DNA of 64,000 bases from Thermodesulfobacteriota bacterium (GTDB lineage: Bacteria; Desulfobacterota; BSN033; UBA1163). The notes beneath the pieces were generated by a model. The model was not told the origin of the DNA. It worked only from the letters and a program-made list of their open reading frames with translations, and did not search any database. The stretch's first letter is position 1. The number at the start of each line of letters is the position of its first letter. The stretch spans positions 1-64,000 of the forward strand of contig JASEHH010000008.1 in NCBI GenBank assembly GCA_030017685.1. The letters run 5' to 3'. The position numbers and the translations under genes were made by a program. Positions 26,260-33,408 of this stretch are shown one piece after another.

Positions 26260-27843
26260 TCAAATATTGAGGATCTCCTCTGTCTTCGATTTATCCATAT
26301 CCATCACATACTTGATGCCGCTGATTTCCGATGCCTCGCGTGTCAGGGCGGCAATGTCATCCCGGGATAGGAATTCGAGAGAAAACTTTCGGCTCCCGGC
26401 CATGAGCTGGCGAAGACCCTGAGCCAGACGTTCATAGTAGGTATAGAGGCCAAGGGCGCCGGTAGGTATTTTCTCGAACTCTACATCACCCAATTCCTTA
26501 CGCAATGAACTTGCCGTTACAAAAATTTCATCTTTGGTTTGACCGAAGCGTTCGATATAGACAGGAACCTGATGGTTTTCGATCGTCCGGCCAATGGTCT
26601 TTCCCACCATGGCCGCAGCGACCGGAGCCCTGGCCATCCCGACGAGTTTGACAAAAGGGGCGCCCAGGGCAAGGGCCTTGAAGATGCTGTCTTCGAAGAT
26701 GAACCCTCCTCCCACGGCCAGGGGAGGCACATATTTTTTATTCAGGTGGAGATAGGAGGCATATCGATAGAGGAGGGAGTGAAGTTCGACAGGAGGGACT
26801 CCCCATTCATTCATCATTCGCCAGGGGCTCATGCCGGTTCCGCCTCCGGCGGCATCCACCGTGAGAAGGTCGAGCCTATATTTTGAGGCGAAGGCGATTG
26901 CCCTGGCAAGGTCAGCCGGGCGATAGGCGCCGGTTTTGAGGAAGAGGTATTTGGCCCCGGCTTTACGCAGGGCTTCGACTCTCTCTGCAAAAGATTCTTC
27001 CGAGACCATCCCTACCCGTGAGTGCCGTTCAAACTCCTTAAAGGCCTTGCGCTCGAATGCCCTGATCACATCGGGATCGGTCGGATCGGGCAGGACGATA
27101 TAACCCCGTTCATGGAGCATCTGGGCTTTTTCAAGATCTTTGACCTTTACTTCGCCGCCGATATCCTTTGCTCCCTGCCCCCATTTAAGTTCAATACATT
27201 TGACCCCAAGGTTTTCAATGGCGTACTCATGAGTTCCAAGACGGGTATCTTCAATATTGGCCTGAACAACGATTGCTCCATAGCCATCGCGCTGGTAATC
27301 CTTATAGAGTTGGACCCGGCGTTTCAGTTCCACCGTATCGATGACCCTGCCATCTTTGATCACAGCCTCCGGGTCCATGCCAACGACATTTTCTCCGATG
27401 GTCAGGCCAGTCCCTGAAAGGGCGGATCCAATTGCCAACCCTTCCCAATTGTTTTTGGCAATGTCGGTTGAGCCGATTCCGGAGATCAGCCAGGGGTAAC
27501 GAAACTTTATCCCTTTATCATGGCCGATCGTCACTGCGAGATTGACCAATGGAAAGATCGCCTTATCACTGTCCGGTTCGATCCCCTGGGCCCCTACCGC
27601 AGTGCCCATAATATTAAAATGGGAGTAATCCACAGGGTAATTCTTTTCGGAAGCGGTGGTGATGACTCCGAAGGGTTGCGGGTAGATCACTTCATGGCCC
27701 CGGTAAGCGGATTTGCCGATCTCGCACATTCCGATACAACCATCCACACAGGTCACGCACATCCCTGAAGCGGGGACCACGGAACCTTCGGTCCTGTTTT
27801 TCGTCAGGGTTGCTGCCGAGGCATTGATCCTGGATAAGGACAT
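26260..27843 (-). CDS. FMN-binding glutamate synthase-like subunit (GltB central/FMN domain)
   Basis: A 527-residue homologue of the FMN/[3Fe-4S] half of glutamate synthase large subunit, without the glutamine amidotransferase domain. The N-terminus carries a cysteine cluster CVTCVDGCIGMCE (about residues 29-41). The alpha/beta barrel signatures are visible: IKWGQGAKDIGGEVK-like ELKWGQGAKDIGGEVKVKDL near 240 and LLTVDAAGGGTGMSPW near 335, plus the loop PLAVGGGFIFEDSIFKALALGA. It ends an operon with NuoE-, NuoF- and NuoG-like subunits, so it is probably the catalytic subunit taking the third substrate of a NADH/ferredoxin complex. Whether it forms glutamate or acts on something else is unknown. 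The lack of any glutaminase or GltD nearby argues against a normal GOGAT. Confidence 0.8.
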   Translation of the reverse strand: MSLSRINASAATLTKNRTEGSVVPASGMCVTCVDGCIGMCEIGKSAYRGHEVIYPQPFGVITTASEKNYPVDYSHFNIMGTAVGAQGIEPDSDKAIFPLVNLAVTIGHDKGIKFRYPWLISGIGSTDIAKNNWEGLAIGSALSGTGLTIGENVVGMDPEAVIKDGRVIDTVELKRRVQLYKDYQRDGYGAIVVQANIEDTRLGTHEYAIENLGVKCIELKWGQGAKDIGGEVKVKDLEKAQMLHERGYIVLPDPTDPDVIRAFERKAFKEFERHSRVGMVSEESFAERVEALRKAGAKYLFLKTGAYRPADLARAIAFASKYRLDLLTVDAAGGGTGMSPWRMMNEWGVPPVELHSLLYRYASYLHLNKKYVPPLAVGGGFIFEDSIFKALALGAPFVKLVGMARAPVAAAMVGKTIGRTIENHQVPVYIERFGQTKDEIFVTASSLRKELGDVEFEKIPTGALGLYTYYERLAQGLRQLMAGSRKFSLEFLSRDDIAALTREASEISGIKYVMDMDKSKTEEILNI

Positions 27844-27865
27844 TTGTCATTCTCCTTTCTTTTTC

Positions 27866-28543
27866 TCAATCTTTTTTGATCTCGCAGGCCACACAGGGCT
27901 CCATATAACACATCATGTCATCGAAAGAATTCTTCTCAAGGCAGGGCGGACTCAGATTGGCGCATCCTCCACAAATTGCCTTATCAGGCTCCGTATAGGT
28001 GCATCGAAGCTGACAGGCCGGACAGACATACATGCAGGCCCCGCACAGACGGCAGACCTCTGACTTGAGGTCAAAGGGAGTGCCCAGGCTTCTTTTCTCA
28101 CCCCGACTACGGAAACCGATGGCCTTGGCCGCCATCTGCTCTTCACAGACCCGGACGCACCGGCCACAGAGAATACAATCGTCATGCTCCTGTTTGAAAC
28201 GTTGCTGGCGAACGTCATAACTGGAGGCCAGATCCTGAATGGTCTTTGATTGCGGGCAGGAGGCGAGAAAAAGCTCCAGAATCATCTTCCGGGCTTTGAC
28301 CACCCGCGAGGAGGCGGTGCGCACCTGAAGGCCTTCTTCAACCGGATAGGTGCAGGAGGTGACCAGTTTGGCGTTCGCTCCCTGGCCGATCTCCACCACA
28401 CAGAGACGGCAGGCCCCATAGGGGGAGAGTCCGTCAAGATGACAGAGCGTGGGGATAGGGAACCCATAGAACCTTGAGGCCTCAAGCAGAGTTGTTCCCT
28501 CTTCCGCCGAAACTTCTAAGCCATTGATATGGAGAGTGACCAT
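27866..28543 (-). CDS. NuoG/HoxU-like iron-sulfur subunit
   Basis: A 225-residue electron-wiring subunit. The N-terminal [2Fe-2S] domain has cysteines in PTLCHLDGLSPYGACRLCVVEI and a fourth at LVTSCTYP. Next comes the His/Cys-type region ending in a [4Fe-4S] pair HDDCILCGRCVRVC and CRLCGACMYVCPACQLRC. The tail is unusually rich in cysteine (AICGGCANLSPPC ... CYMEPCVACEI), so more clusters may be bound than in HoxU. It lies between the GltB-like and NuoF-like genes with spacers of 22 and 26 bases. In HydABC/Bfu-type complexes the equivalent domain connects the NADH subunit to the catalytic subunit. Confidence 0.88.
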   Translation of the reverse strand: MVTLHINGLEVSAEEGTTLLEASRFYGFPIPTLCHLDGLSPYGACRLCVVEIGQGANAKLVTSCTYPVEEGLQVRTASSRVVKARKMILELFLASCPQSKTIQDLASSYDVRQQRFKQEHDDCILCGRCVRVCEEQMAAKAIGFRSRGEKRSLGTPFDLKSEVCRLCGACMYVCPACQLRCTYTEPDKAICGGCANLSPPCLEKNSFDDMMCYMEPCVACEIKKD

Positions 28544-28569
28544 GGTTTTAATCCTTGTTTTGAGTCCGT

Positions 28570-30420
28570 TTATCTTATGTCTATGGCATTCAATTTACAG
28601 ACATCCCTGCAGGCCCCACACCTGATGCATTTGGCCTGGTCAATCAGATGGACTTTCTTCTTCTCTCCCGTGATCGCCTCGACGGAGCAGGTTCGCACAC
28701 AGAGCTGGCATCCCGTGCAATTTTCGTTAATGGAGTAGGTGATAAGACTTTTACAGACCCCTGCCGGACAGCGATGGTGTTCAATATGGTTCAAATACTC
28801 CCGGCGAAAATAGAGAAGCGTTGAGAGAACAGGATTGGGTGCGGTCTGTCCCAGTGCGCACAGGGTTGTGTCCTTCACCGTAGCGGCGAGTTCTTCAAGA
28901 AGGTCCAGCGCTTCCCGAGCGGCCCTGCCCGCGGTGATGTCGTCCAGAATCTCATACATCCGCTGTGTCCCTTTGCGGCAGGTGAAACATTTTCCGCAGG
29001 ACTCCTCTTTGAGAAAGTTCATAAAATATTTGGCGACATCCACCATGCAGGTGCGCTCATCCATGACGATCATCCCGCCGGAACCCATGATGGACCCAGC
29101 CACCTTCAAACTCTCATAGTCAATGGTCAGGTCAAATCGTGAGGCAGGGATGCAGCCACCGGATGGGCCGCCTGTCTGAACCGCTTTGATTTCAGTCTTT
29201 CCGGAAGAGCCTCCTCCTATTCCGTAGACGACTTCTCCGAGAGTGATCCCCATCGGGACCTCGATCAACCCCGTATTCTTTACCTTACCCACGAGGCTGA
29301 AGATCTTTGTGCCGTAATTTCGTTCCTTCCCAATTTTTTTAAAACTCTGAGCGCCGGTGTTCATGATGATCGGAACATTGGCCCAGGTCTCGACATTGTT
29401 AATGAGGGTGGGTTTGCCATAAAGCCCTTTCTGCACAGGGAAAGGAGGCCTCTGAACAGGCTCTCCCATCATTCCCTCAATGGACTTGATCAATGCCGTC
29501 TCCTCACCGCATACGAAAGCGCCTGCTCCCCTGACGAGTCTGAGGTCGAATGAAAACCCTGTTCCGAGAATGTCCGAACCCAGCAAGCCGAGTTGATAAG
29601 CCTGACGGAGGGCGATGACGAGGTGTTTGATGGCAAGAGGATATTCGTTGCGGACATAGAGGATGCCCTCGTTTGCTCCGGTTCCATAGGCCCCGATGAT
29701 CATTCCCTCGATGATGCTGTGAGGATTTCCTTCGAGAACGCTACGGTCCATGAAGGCGCCCGGATCGCCCTCGTCGCCGTTGCAGACCAGGAATTTACCA
29801 TGGCCATTGGGTTGTCCGGCGAGTATCTCCCACTTCAGCCCTGTGGGAAACCCTGCCCCGCCACGACCTCGAAGTCCGGAAGCCTTGATCTCCTCAATGA
29901 CCCATCCGGGATTGCCTTTGGAAAGGACTCTGACCATTGCCTGGTATCCGCCATGCTCGATGTAGTTATAAATGCGGATCGGGTCCACTTTTTCGTTGAA
30001 GCCAAGCAGAGTCCTGACCTGATTCTTGAAAAAAGGGATTTCATCCTGTGTCTCAATTCTCTTTTCGGTGGTCGGATCCGCAAAGAGGAGATCCTCGAGG
30101 ATTGCATCTGCGGCCACAGCATCAACGATTCGATCCATGTCCCTGGGGGTCACCTTTGGGTAGAAGGTTCTCCTGGGCTCCACGAGGACTGATGGCTCCA
30201 TCTCGCAGAACCCGTGGCAGCCGGTAATGCGAAGATGAATTTTCTTTGTGAGTTTTTTGCTCAGAAGTTCGCGCTTGGCAATTCGAATGAGGTCGTTAGC
30301 GCCGCTTGCCTGACCGCAGGTTCCTGCAGAGATGATGAGCGTTGGAATGCCTGGGTCTCTATCAGCAACCAGCCGGGCTTGAAGTGTTAGAAAGTTGTCA
30401 ATCGTTTTTAGAGTTTCCAT
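28570..30420 (-). CDS. NuoF/HydB-like NADH-binding flavoprotein with terminal ferredoxin domain
   Basis: FMN- and NADH-binding subunit, 616 residues. Order: thioredoxin-like [2Fe-2S] domain (ISAGTCGQASG ... TGCHGFCEMEPSVLV, residues 30-80), the Nuo51 FMN fold (GLRGRGGAGFPTGLKWE; CNGDEGDPGAFMDRSVLEGNPH) about 185-240, SLBB region, [4Fe-4S] motif ESCGKCFTCRKG near 480, and a C-terminal 2x[4Fe-4S] ferredoxin (CTGCQLCVRTCSVEA, CIRCGACRDVCKLNA). This is the HydB/BfuB layout of electron-bifurcating NADH-ferredoxin enzymes rather than plain complex I NuoF, which lacks the two added domains. It lies 17 bases after the NuoE-like gene. Confidence 0.93.
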   Translation of the reverse strand: METLKTIDNFLTLQARLVADRDPGIPTLIISAGTCGQASGANDLIRIAKRELLSKKLTKKIHLRITGCHGFCEMEPSVLVEPRRTFYPKVTPRDMDRIVDAVAADAILEDLLFADPTTEKRIETQDEIPFFKNQVRTLLGFNEKVDPIRIYNYIEHGGYQAMVRVLSKGNPGWVIEEIKASGLRGRGGAGFPTGLKWEILAGQPNGHGKFLVCNGDEGDPGAFMDRSVLEGNPHSIIEGMIIGAYGTGANEGILYVRNEYPLAIKHLVIALRQAYQLGLLGSDILGTGFSFDLRLVRGAGAFVCGEETALIKSIEGMMGEPVQRPPFPVQKGLYGKPTLINNVETWANVPIIMNTGAQSFKKIGKERNYGTKIFSLVGKVKNTGLIEVPMGITLGEVVYGIGGGSSGKTEIKAVQTGGPSGGCIPASRFDLTIDYESLKVAGSIMGSGGMIVMDERTCMVDVAKYFMNFLKEESCGKCFTCRKGTQRMYEILDDITAGRAAREALDLLEELAATVKDTTLCALGQTAPNPVLSTLLYFRREYLNHIEHHRCPAGVCKSLITYSINENCTGCQLCVRTCSVEAITGEKKKVHLIDQAKCIRCGACRDVCKLNAIDIR

Positions 30421-30436
30421 ATCTTAGTTCTTTCGG

Positions 30437-31291
30437 TCAAAGGTTTACGCCTGTCAAATCCAACATATGACCTTTGCATCCCCGACGGGAGCAAATCTGA
30501 ATCATTCCCCCTTCTCCACGAACCAACATCGGGACCATGGGGGCGCCGCAGGTCATACACTCCGAGGCGCCGATCAGCTCCGCATGGCAGTGGGGACAAA
30601 AGAAGTTGACCACCGTGTCCCTTGGCGCCTCATACTCCTGGTCAACAGAGAAGCTGCCATAAAGGCAGGAGAGCCTGACCCAGCCGTGTTTCTGTCCGAA
30701 GGACACAGTCACCCGAATCGAAGGATAACCATCAATATAATGGTGGCGATCCATAAGACTGTGATTGCAGCGGGGACAGGCGACTTCTACCGGAAAGATT
30801 CGCTCGTCTGTTTGAATATCCACTCTGTCAAGGCCAGCCTTGGCCTTATGAATAATCTCTTTTACCCTGGGGGAAGTGACATTCGAAAAATAGCGCCCAT
30901 CCACTGTGACAATGGGGCCAAGGGCACAGGCGCCGAGACAGTTCACCGTCTCCAGGGTGATCTCCCTATCCTTGGTGGTCTCTCCTGTTTTGATCTCTAA
31001 TTGACGCTCAAACTCCTCAGCAATATGGGGCCCGCCCCTGACATGGCAGGCTGTGCCCAGGCAGACGGAGATGAGGTGTTTCCCCCTTGGCTTCAGACTG
31101 AAGGCTTTATAGAAAGTGGCAACGCCATAAATATCCACAAGGGAACGCCCTGTCTTCTCAGCCACGATCTTTAAGGCTTCTTCCGGGAGGTAACTGTATT
31201 GAGCCTGGATGTCCTCCAGAATAGAGATGATCCCGGCCTTCTTTCCTCCCTCATGATGATCAATGATTTCCCTGATATGCTCCGGATGCAT
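30437..31291 (-). CDS. NuoE/HydC-like [2Fe-2S] subunit with Cys-rich C-terminal extension
   Basis: Residues 1-160 are a complete NuoE-like thioredoxin-fold [2Fe-2S] protein: cluster cysteines in SVCLGTACHVRG and NCLGACALGP, with helical N-terminus IRNIIDHH-like IREIIDHHEGGKKAGIISIL. An unusual extension of about 120 residues follows, containing cysteine pairs VACPRCNHS, FFCPHCHAEL, ECMTCGAP and ICSRRGCKG and resembling two or three zinc ribbons. First of the four complex genes; the Cys-rich small protein is 48 bases upstream. The extension may bind metal and could contact the partner or the GltB-like subunit; that is inference. Confidence 0.9.
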   Translation of the reverse strand: MHPEHIREIIDHHEGGKKAGIISILEDIQAQYSYLPEEALKIVAEKTGRSLVDIYGVATFYKAFSLKPRGKHLISVCLGTACHVRGGPHIAEEFERQLEIKTGETTKDREITLETVNCLGACALGPIVTVDGRYFSNVTSPRVKEIIHKAKAGLDRVDIQTDERIFPVEVACPRCNHSLMDRHHYIDGYPSIRVTVSFGQKHGWVRLSCLYGSFSVDQEYEAPRDTVVNFFCPHCHAELIGASECMTCGAPMVPMLVRGEGGMIQICSRRGCKGHMLDLTGVNL

Positions 31292-31339
31292 TCCTTTTCC
31301 CCCGACTAAAGACTCCCTGACAATGGCCGACAGGTCTTT

Positions 31340-31810
31340 TTAACAATACTCCTCACAATGCCACACTCCTCCCTCTGGTTTCGGATAGGTACAGGTATTG
31401 AGGCCATCGCAGTAAGCGCATAAGCCTCTTAAAATGGACAGACTTTGAGCGTCGGGAATTGGTCCTGAGAAGCGATTCACAGAGGGTTTTTCCACACACT
31501 TCATCATCTGGTTCAGAGGGGGAGAGATTCCATCAAACTCATCGCACTGGAGGACCGGCCTTCCGGAGTCTCTTGGATAGGTGCAGGCCGGAGCGCAACT
31601 GCAACATGAGCAGAGCCCTAAATAGTTCTTTACCCCGTTAGAAATAATGGACCGCTGCTCTGCAGCGGGGTTAGATTTTAGAATAATTCCGGTGGAGTTT
31701 AAAGCCCCGCTCGGTTTCGAGTCGCAACGACTGGAATTTCTAACGGGGTTTACTTCTGTGAGGATTTTTCCCTTGACTACTTTCAGTTCCGAGTTGGTTT
31801 TCCTCTTCAT
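31340..31810 (-). CDS. Small Cys-rich protein with duplicated motif and in-frame palindromic insertion
   Basis: Unrecognised 156-residue protein, first gene behind the sigma-54 promoter. Two copies of a motif, LCSCCSCAPACTYPRDSG...QCDEF (about 92-117) and LCAYCDGLNTCTYPKPEG...HCEEY (about 130-155), share L-C-x2-C-x5-C-T-Y-P-x3-G-x4-C-x-E. This suggests two metal or cluster sites. Residues about 20-60 (NPVRNSSRCDSKPSGALN and onward) are encoded by a 118-bp palindromic repeat that keeps the reading frame. GGAGGG precedes the ATG. Its place suggests a role in assembly, electron transfer or sensing for the adjacent complex, but the function is unknown. Confidence 0.7.
   Translation of the reverse strand: MKRKTNSELKVVKGKILTEVNPVRNSSRCDSKPSGALNSTGIILKSNPAAEQRSIISNGVKNYLGLCSCCSCAPACTYPRDSGRPVLQCDEFDGISPPLNQMMKCVEKPSVNRFSGPIPDAQSLSILRGLCAYCDGLNTCTYPKPEGGVWHCEEYC
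31633..31750. repeat. 118-bp palindromic element inside a coding region
   Basis: Perfect 14-base terminal inverted repeats ACCCCGTTAGAAAT (31633-31646) and ATTTCTAACGGGGT (31737-31750) surround internal palindromes, including CCGCTGCTCTGCAGCGG. Together with a two-base duplication it adds about 40 codons to the Cys-rich gene, with no stop. Confidence 0.8.
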
Positions 31811-32031
31811 CCTGCACCCTCCTTTGCGTCAATAGGTAACGACTTGGATAGTGCAAACTCTTTGCCAGCGGAGGCGGCAAAGGGTGAATGGAGATGGCTT
31901 ATTAGAGGGAGAGTCAAAAGTGGAGTTAAAACAATAAATTAACTGTGGAAAGAGAGTTTACTTCTGACAGGACTGCATGAAAGAGGTCTCAGAAAAAGAG
32001 GATATGGATGGGGAATTTTGAACCGCTGGGG
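31811..32031 (-). other. Regulatory gap upstream of the complex operon
   Basis: 221 bases containing the sigma-54 promoter. Upstream of it, TTCTGAC and GTCTCAGAA (about 31964-31998) make an imperfect inverted repeat, which is a possible activator-binding site at the distance expected for an enhancer. No gene is seen. Confidence 0.4.
31851..31868 (-). promoter_or_regulatory. Sigma-54 (-24/-12) promoter of the Cys-rich/NuoEFG/GltB-like operon
   Basis: On the minus strand the sequence reads CTGGCAAAGAGTTTGCAC, with the invariant GG and GC exactly 12 bases apart, matching TGGCA-N5-TTGCA. Transcription should begin near 31840, about 30 bases ahead of the start codon of the Cys-rich gene. A sigma-54 activator gene ends 164 bases upstream. 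Confidence 0.8.
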
Positions 32032-33408
32032 TTAAATGCCTCGGTTTTTCGATTGGGTTGGGTCGCTTTTTTCGATTTTATTTAATTTTTCTCGCAATGT
32101 CTTGCGGTCAATTCCGAGGATCTTGGCTGCCTGGGTCTTGTTGCCGGTGACACAGGTCAACACATTTTGAATATAATCAAATTCCACCTCGGCAAGGGTT
32201 CGGTTGAAACCATTCTCCCTCAGTGCAGAGAAGCGCATCAGGGAGGGCAGGTCAGGAACCTCGATGAGATCTCCATCTGTCATGACCACGAGACGCTGAA
32301 TGACATTTTCCAGTTCTCTCACGTTGCCTGGCCAATGATAGTTTTTTAGCATTTGTAGTGCATTATCGGAAAACCGAAGTGTCGGTTTTCCCAATTCTTC
32401 GGCAAACTTATTTGTGAAAAAGTGGGTTAAGAGCAAAATATCATCCCCTCTTTCCCGCAACGGGGGTATTTCTGTTGTGATCACATTGATTCGGAAAAAG
32501 AGGTCTTCCCGAAATACTCCCTTCTTGATCAAACCGGACAAGTCTTTGTTGGTCGATGCCAGAATCCTCACATCTACCCTTCGAGAACGGCTTGATCCAA
32601 CCATACAGACTTCCTTATCCTGGAGCACTCGTAGAAGTTTTACCTGCATTGAGAGACTGGTCTCGCTGATTTCGTCAAGAAAGATAGTTCCACCATCTGC
32701 TGTCTGGAAGAAGCCTGCCCTGGTTTCAGTGGCGCCGGTAAAGGCCCCTTTGATGTGGCCGAAAAGTTCACTCTCCAAGAGCTCGTTCGGGATGGCGCCG
32801 CAATTGACTGGAATAAAAGGAGCTGAGGCCCTCGGGCTATTGTAATGGATTGCCCTTGCTACCAGCTCCTTACCCGTGCCGCTTTCTCCAGCGATCAGAA
32901 CCGTGGCAGAGGTGAACGCAACCTTTGCAATCGAATCCCTGACCCTTGCCATGGCCTCTGACTCGCCGATAAGTCCATAAGGGGCTGAAGCCCTTCCCAT
33001 CAGGGGAGCCTTCGTGATCATCCGGAGGTGGAGTTTGTCGAGGGTTCGGCTGACGGCAGAAAGGAGCTCCTCATCTGTAAAGGGTTTGACAAGGTACTCT
33101 TCAGCTCCCTTCTTCACTGCCTCCACCGCCCCCTCCACGGTGGGATAGCCCGTGATCATCATCACCTCGGTCTCTTTAAAGTTTTCTCGGACATGCCTGA
33201 TTAAATCAAGACCGCTGACCCCCGGCATTTTGAAGTCCGTGATGACCAAATCAATGGGTGTCACATCAAGTATTTTGATGGCTTCAGCCGCCTGAGAGGC
33301 AATGAAGGTTTGGTATCCCTGGGATGTCAGGTTTCTCTGAAGCACCTCCAATGTATTTGGGGTGTCATCAACAATTAGAATCCGTTCTTTCCTGACTGAA
33401 TCTGCCAT
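32032..33408 (-). CDS. NtrC-family sigma-54-dependent response regulator
   Basis: A 458-residue activator. Receiver domain 1-125 with phospho-acceptor Asp58 (LVITDFKMPG) and acidic pair DD14-15. The AAA+ domain has Walker A GESGTGKELVARAIH near 172 and the sigma-54 contact loop GAFTGA near 225. The C-terminal Fis-type helix-turn-helix is NKTQAAKILGIDRKTLREKL. It directly abuts the kinase gene with no spacer and lies just upstream of a -24/-12 promoter, so it most likely turns on the electron-transfer operon when phosphorylated. Confidence 0.95.
   Translation of the reverse strand: MADSVRKERILIVDDTPNTLEVLQRNLTSQGYQTFIASQAAEAIKILDVTPIDLVITDFKMPGVSGLDLIRHVRENFKETEVMMITGYPTVEGAVEAVKKGAEEYLVKPFTDEELLSAVSRTLDKLHLRMITKAPLMGRASAPYGLIGESEAMARVRDSIAKVAFTSATVLIAGESGTGKELVARAIHYNSPRASAPFIPVNCGAIPNELLESELFGHIKGAFTGATETRAGFFQTADGGTIFLDEISETSLSMQVKLLRVLQDKEVCMVGSSRSRRVDVRILASTNKDLSGLIKKGVFREDLFFRINVITTEIPPLRERGDDILLLTHFFTNKFAEELGKPTLRFSDNALQMLKNYHWPGNVRELENVIQRLVVMTDGDLIEVPDLPSLMRFSALRENGFNRTLAEVEFDYIQNVLTCVTGNKTQAAKILGIDRKTLREKLNKIEKSDPTQSKNRGI

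Noticed and set aside
26260-27843. Complete glutamate synthase (GltB/GltD) assignment for the FMN protein
   Set aside because: No glutaminase domain and no GltD are present; the operon partners are NADH-dehydrogenase-like subunits.
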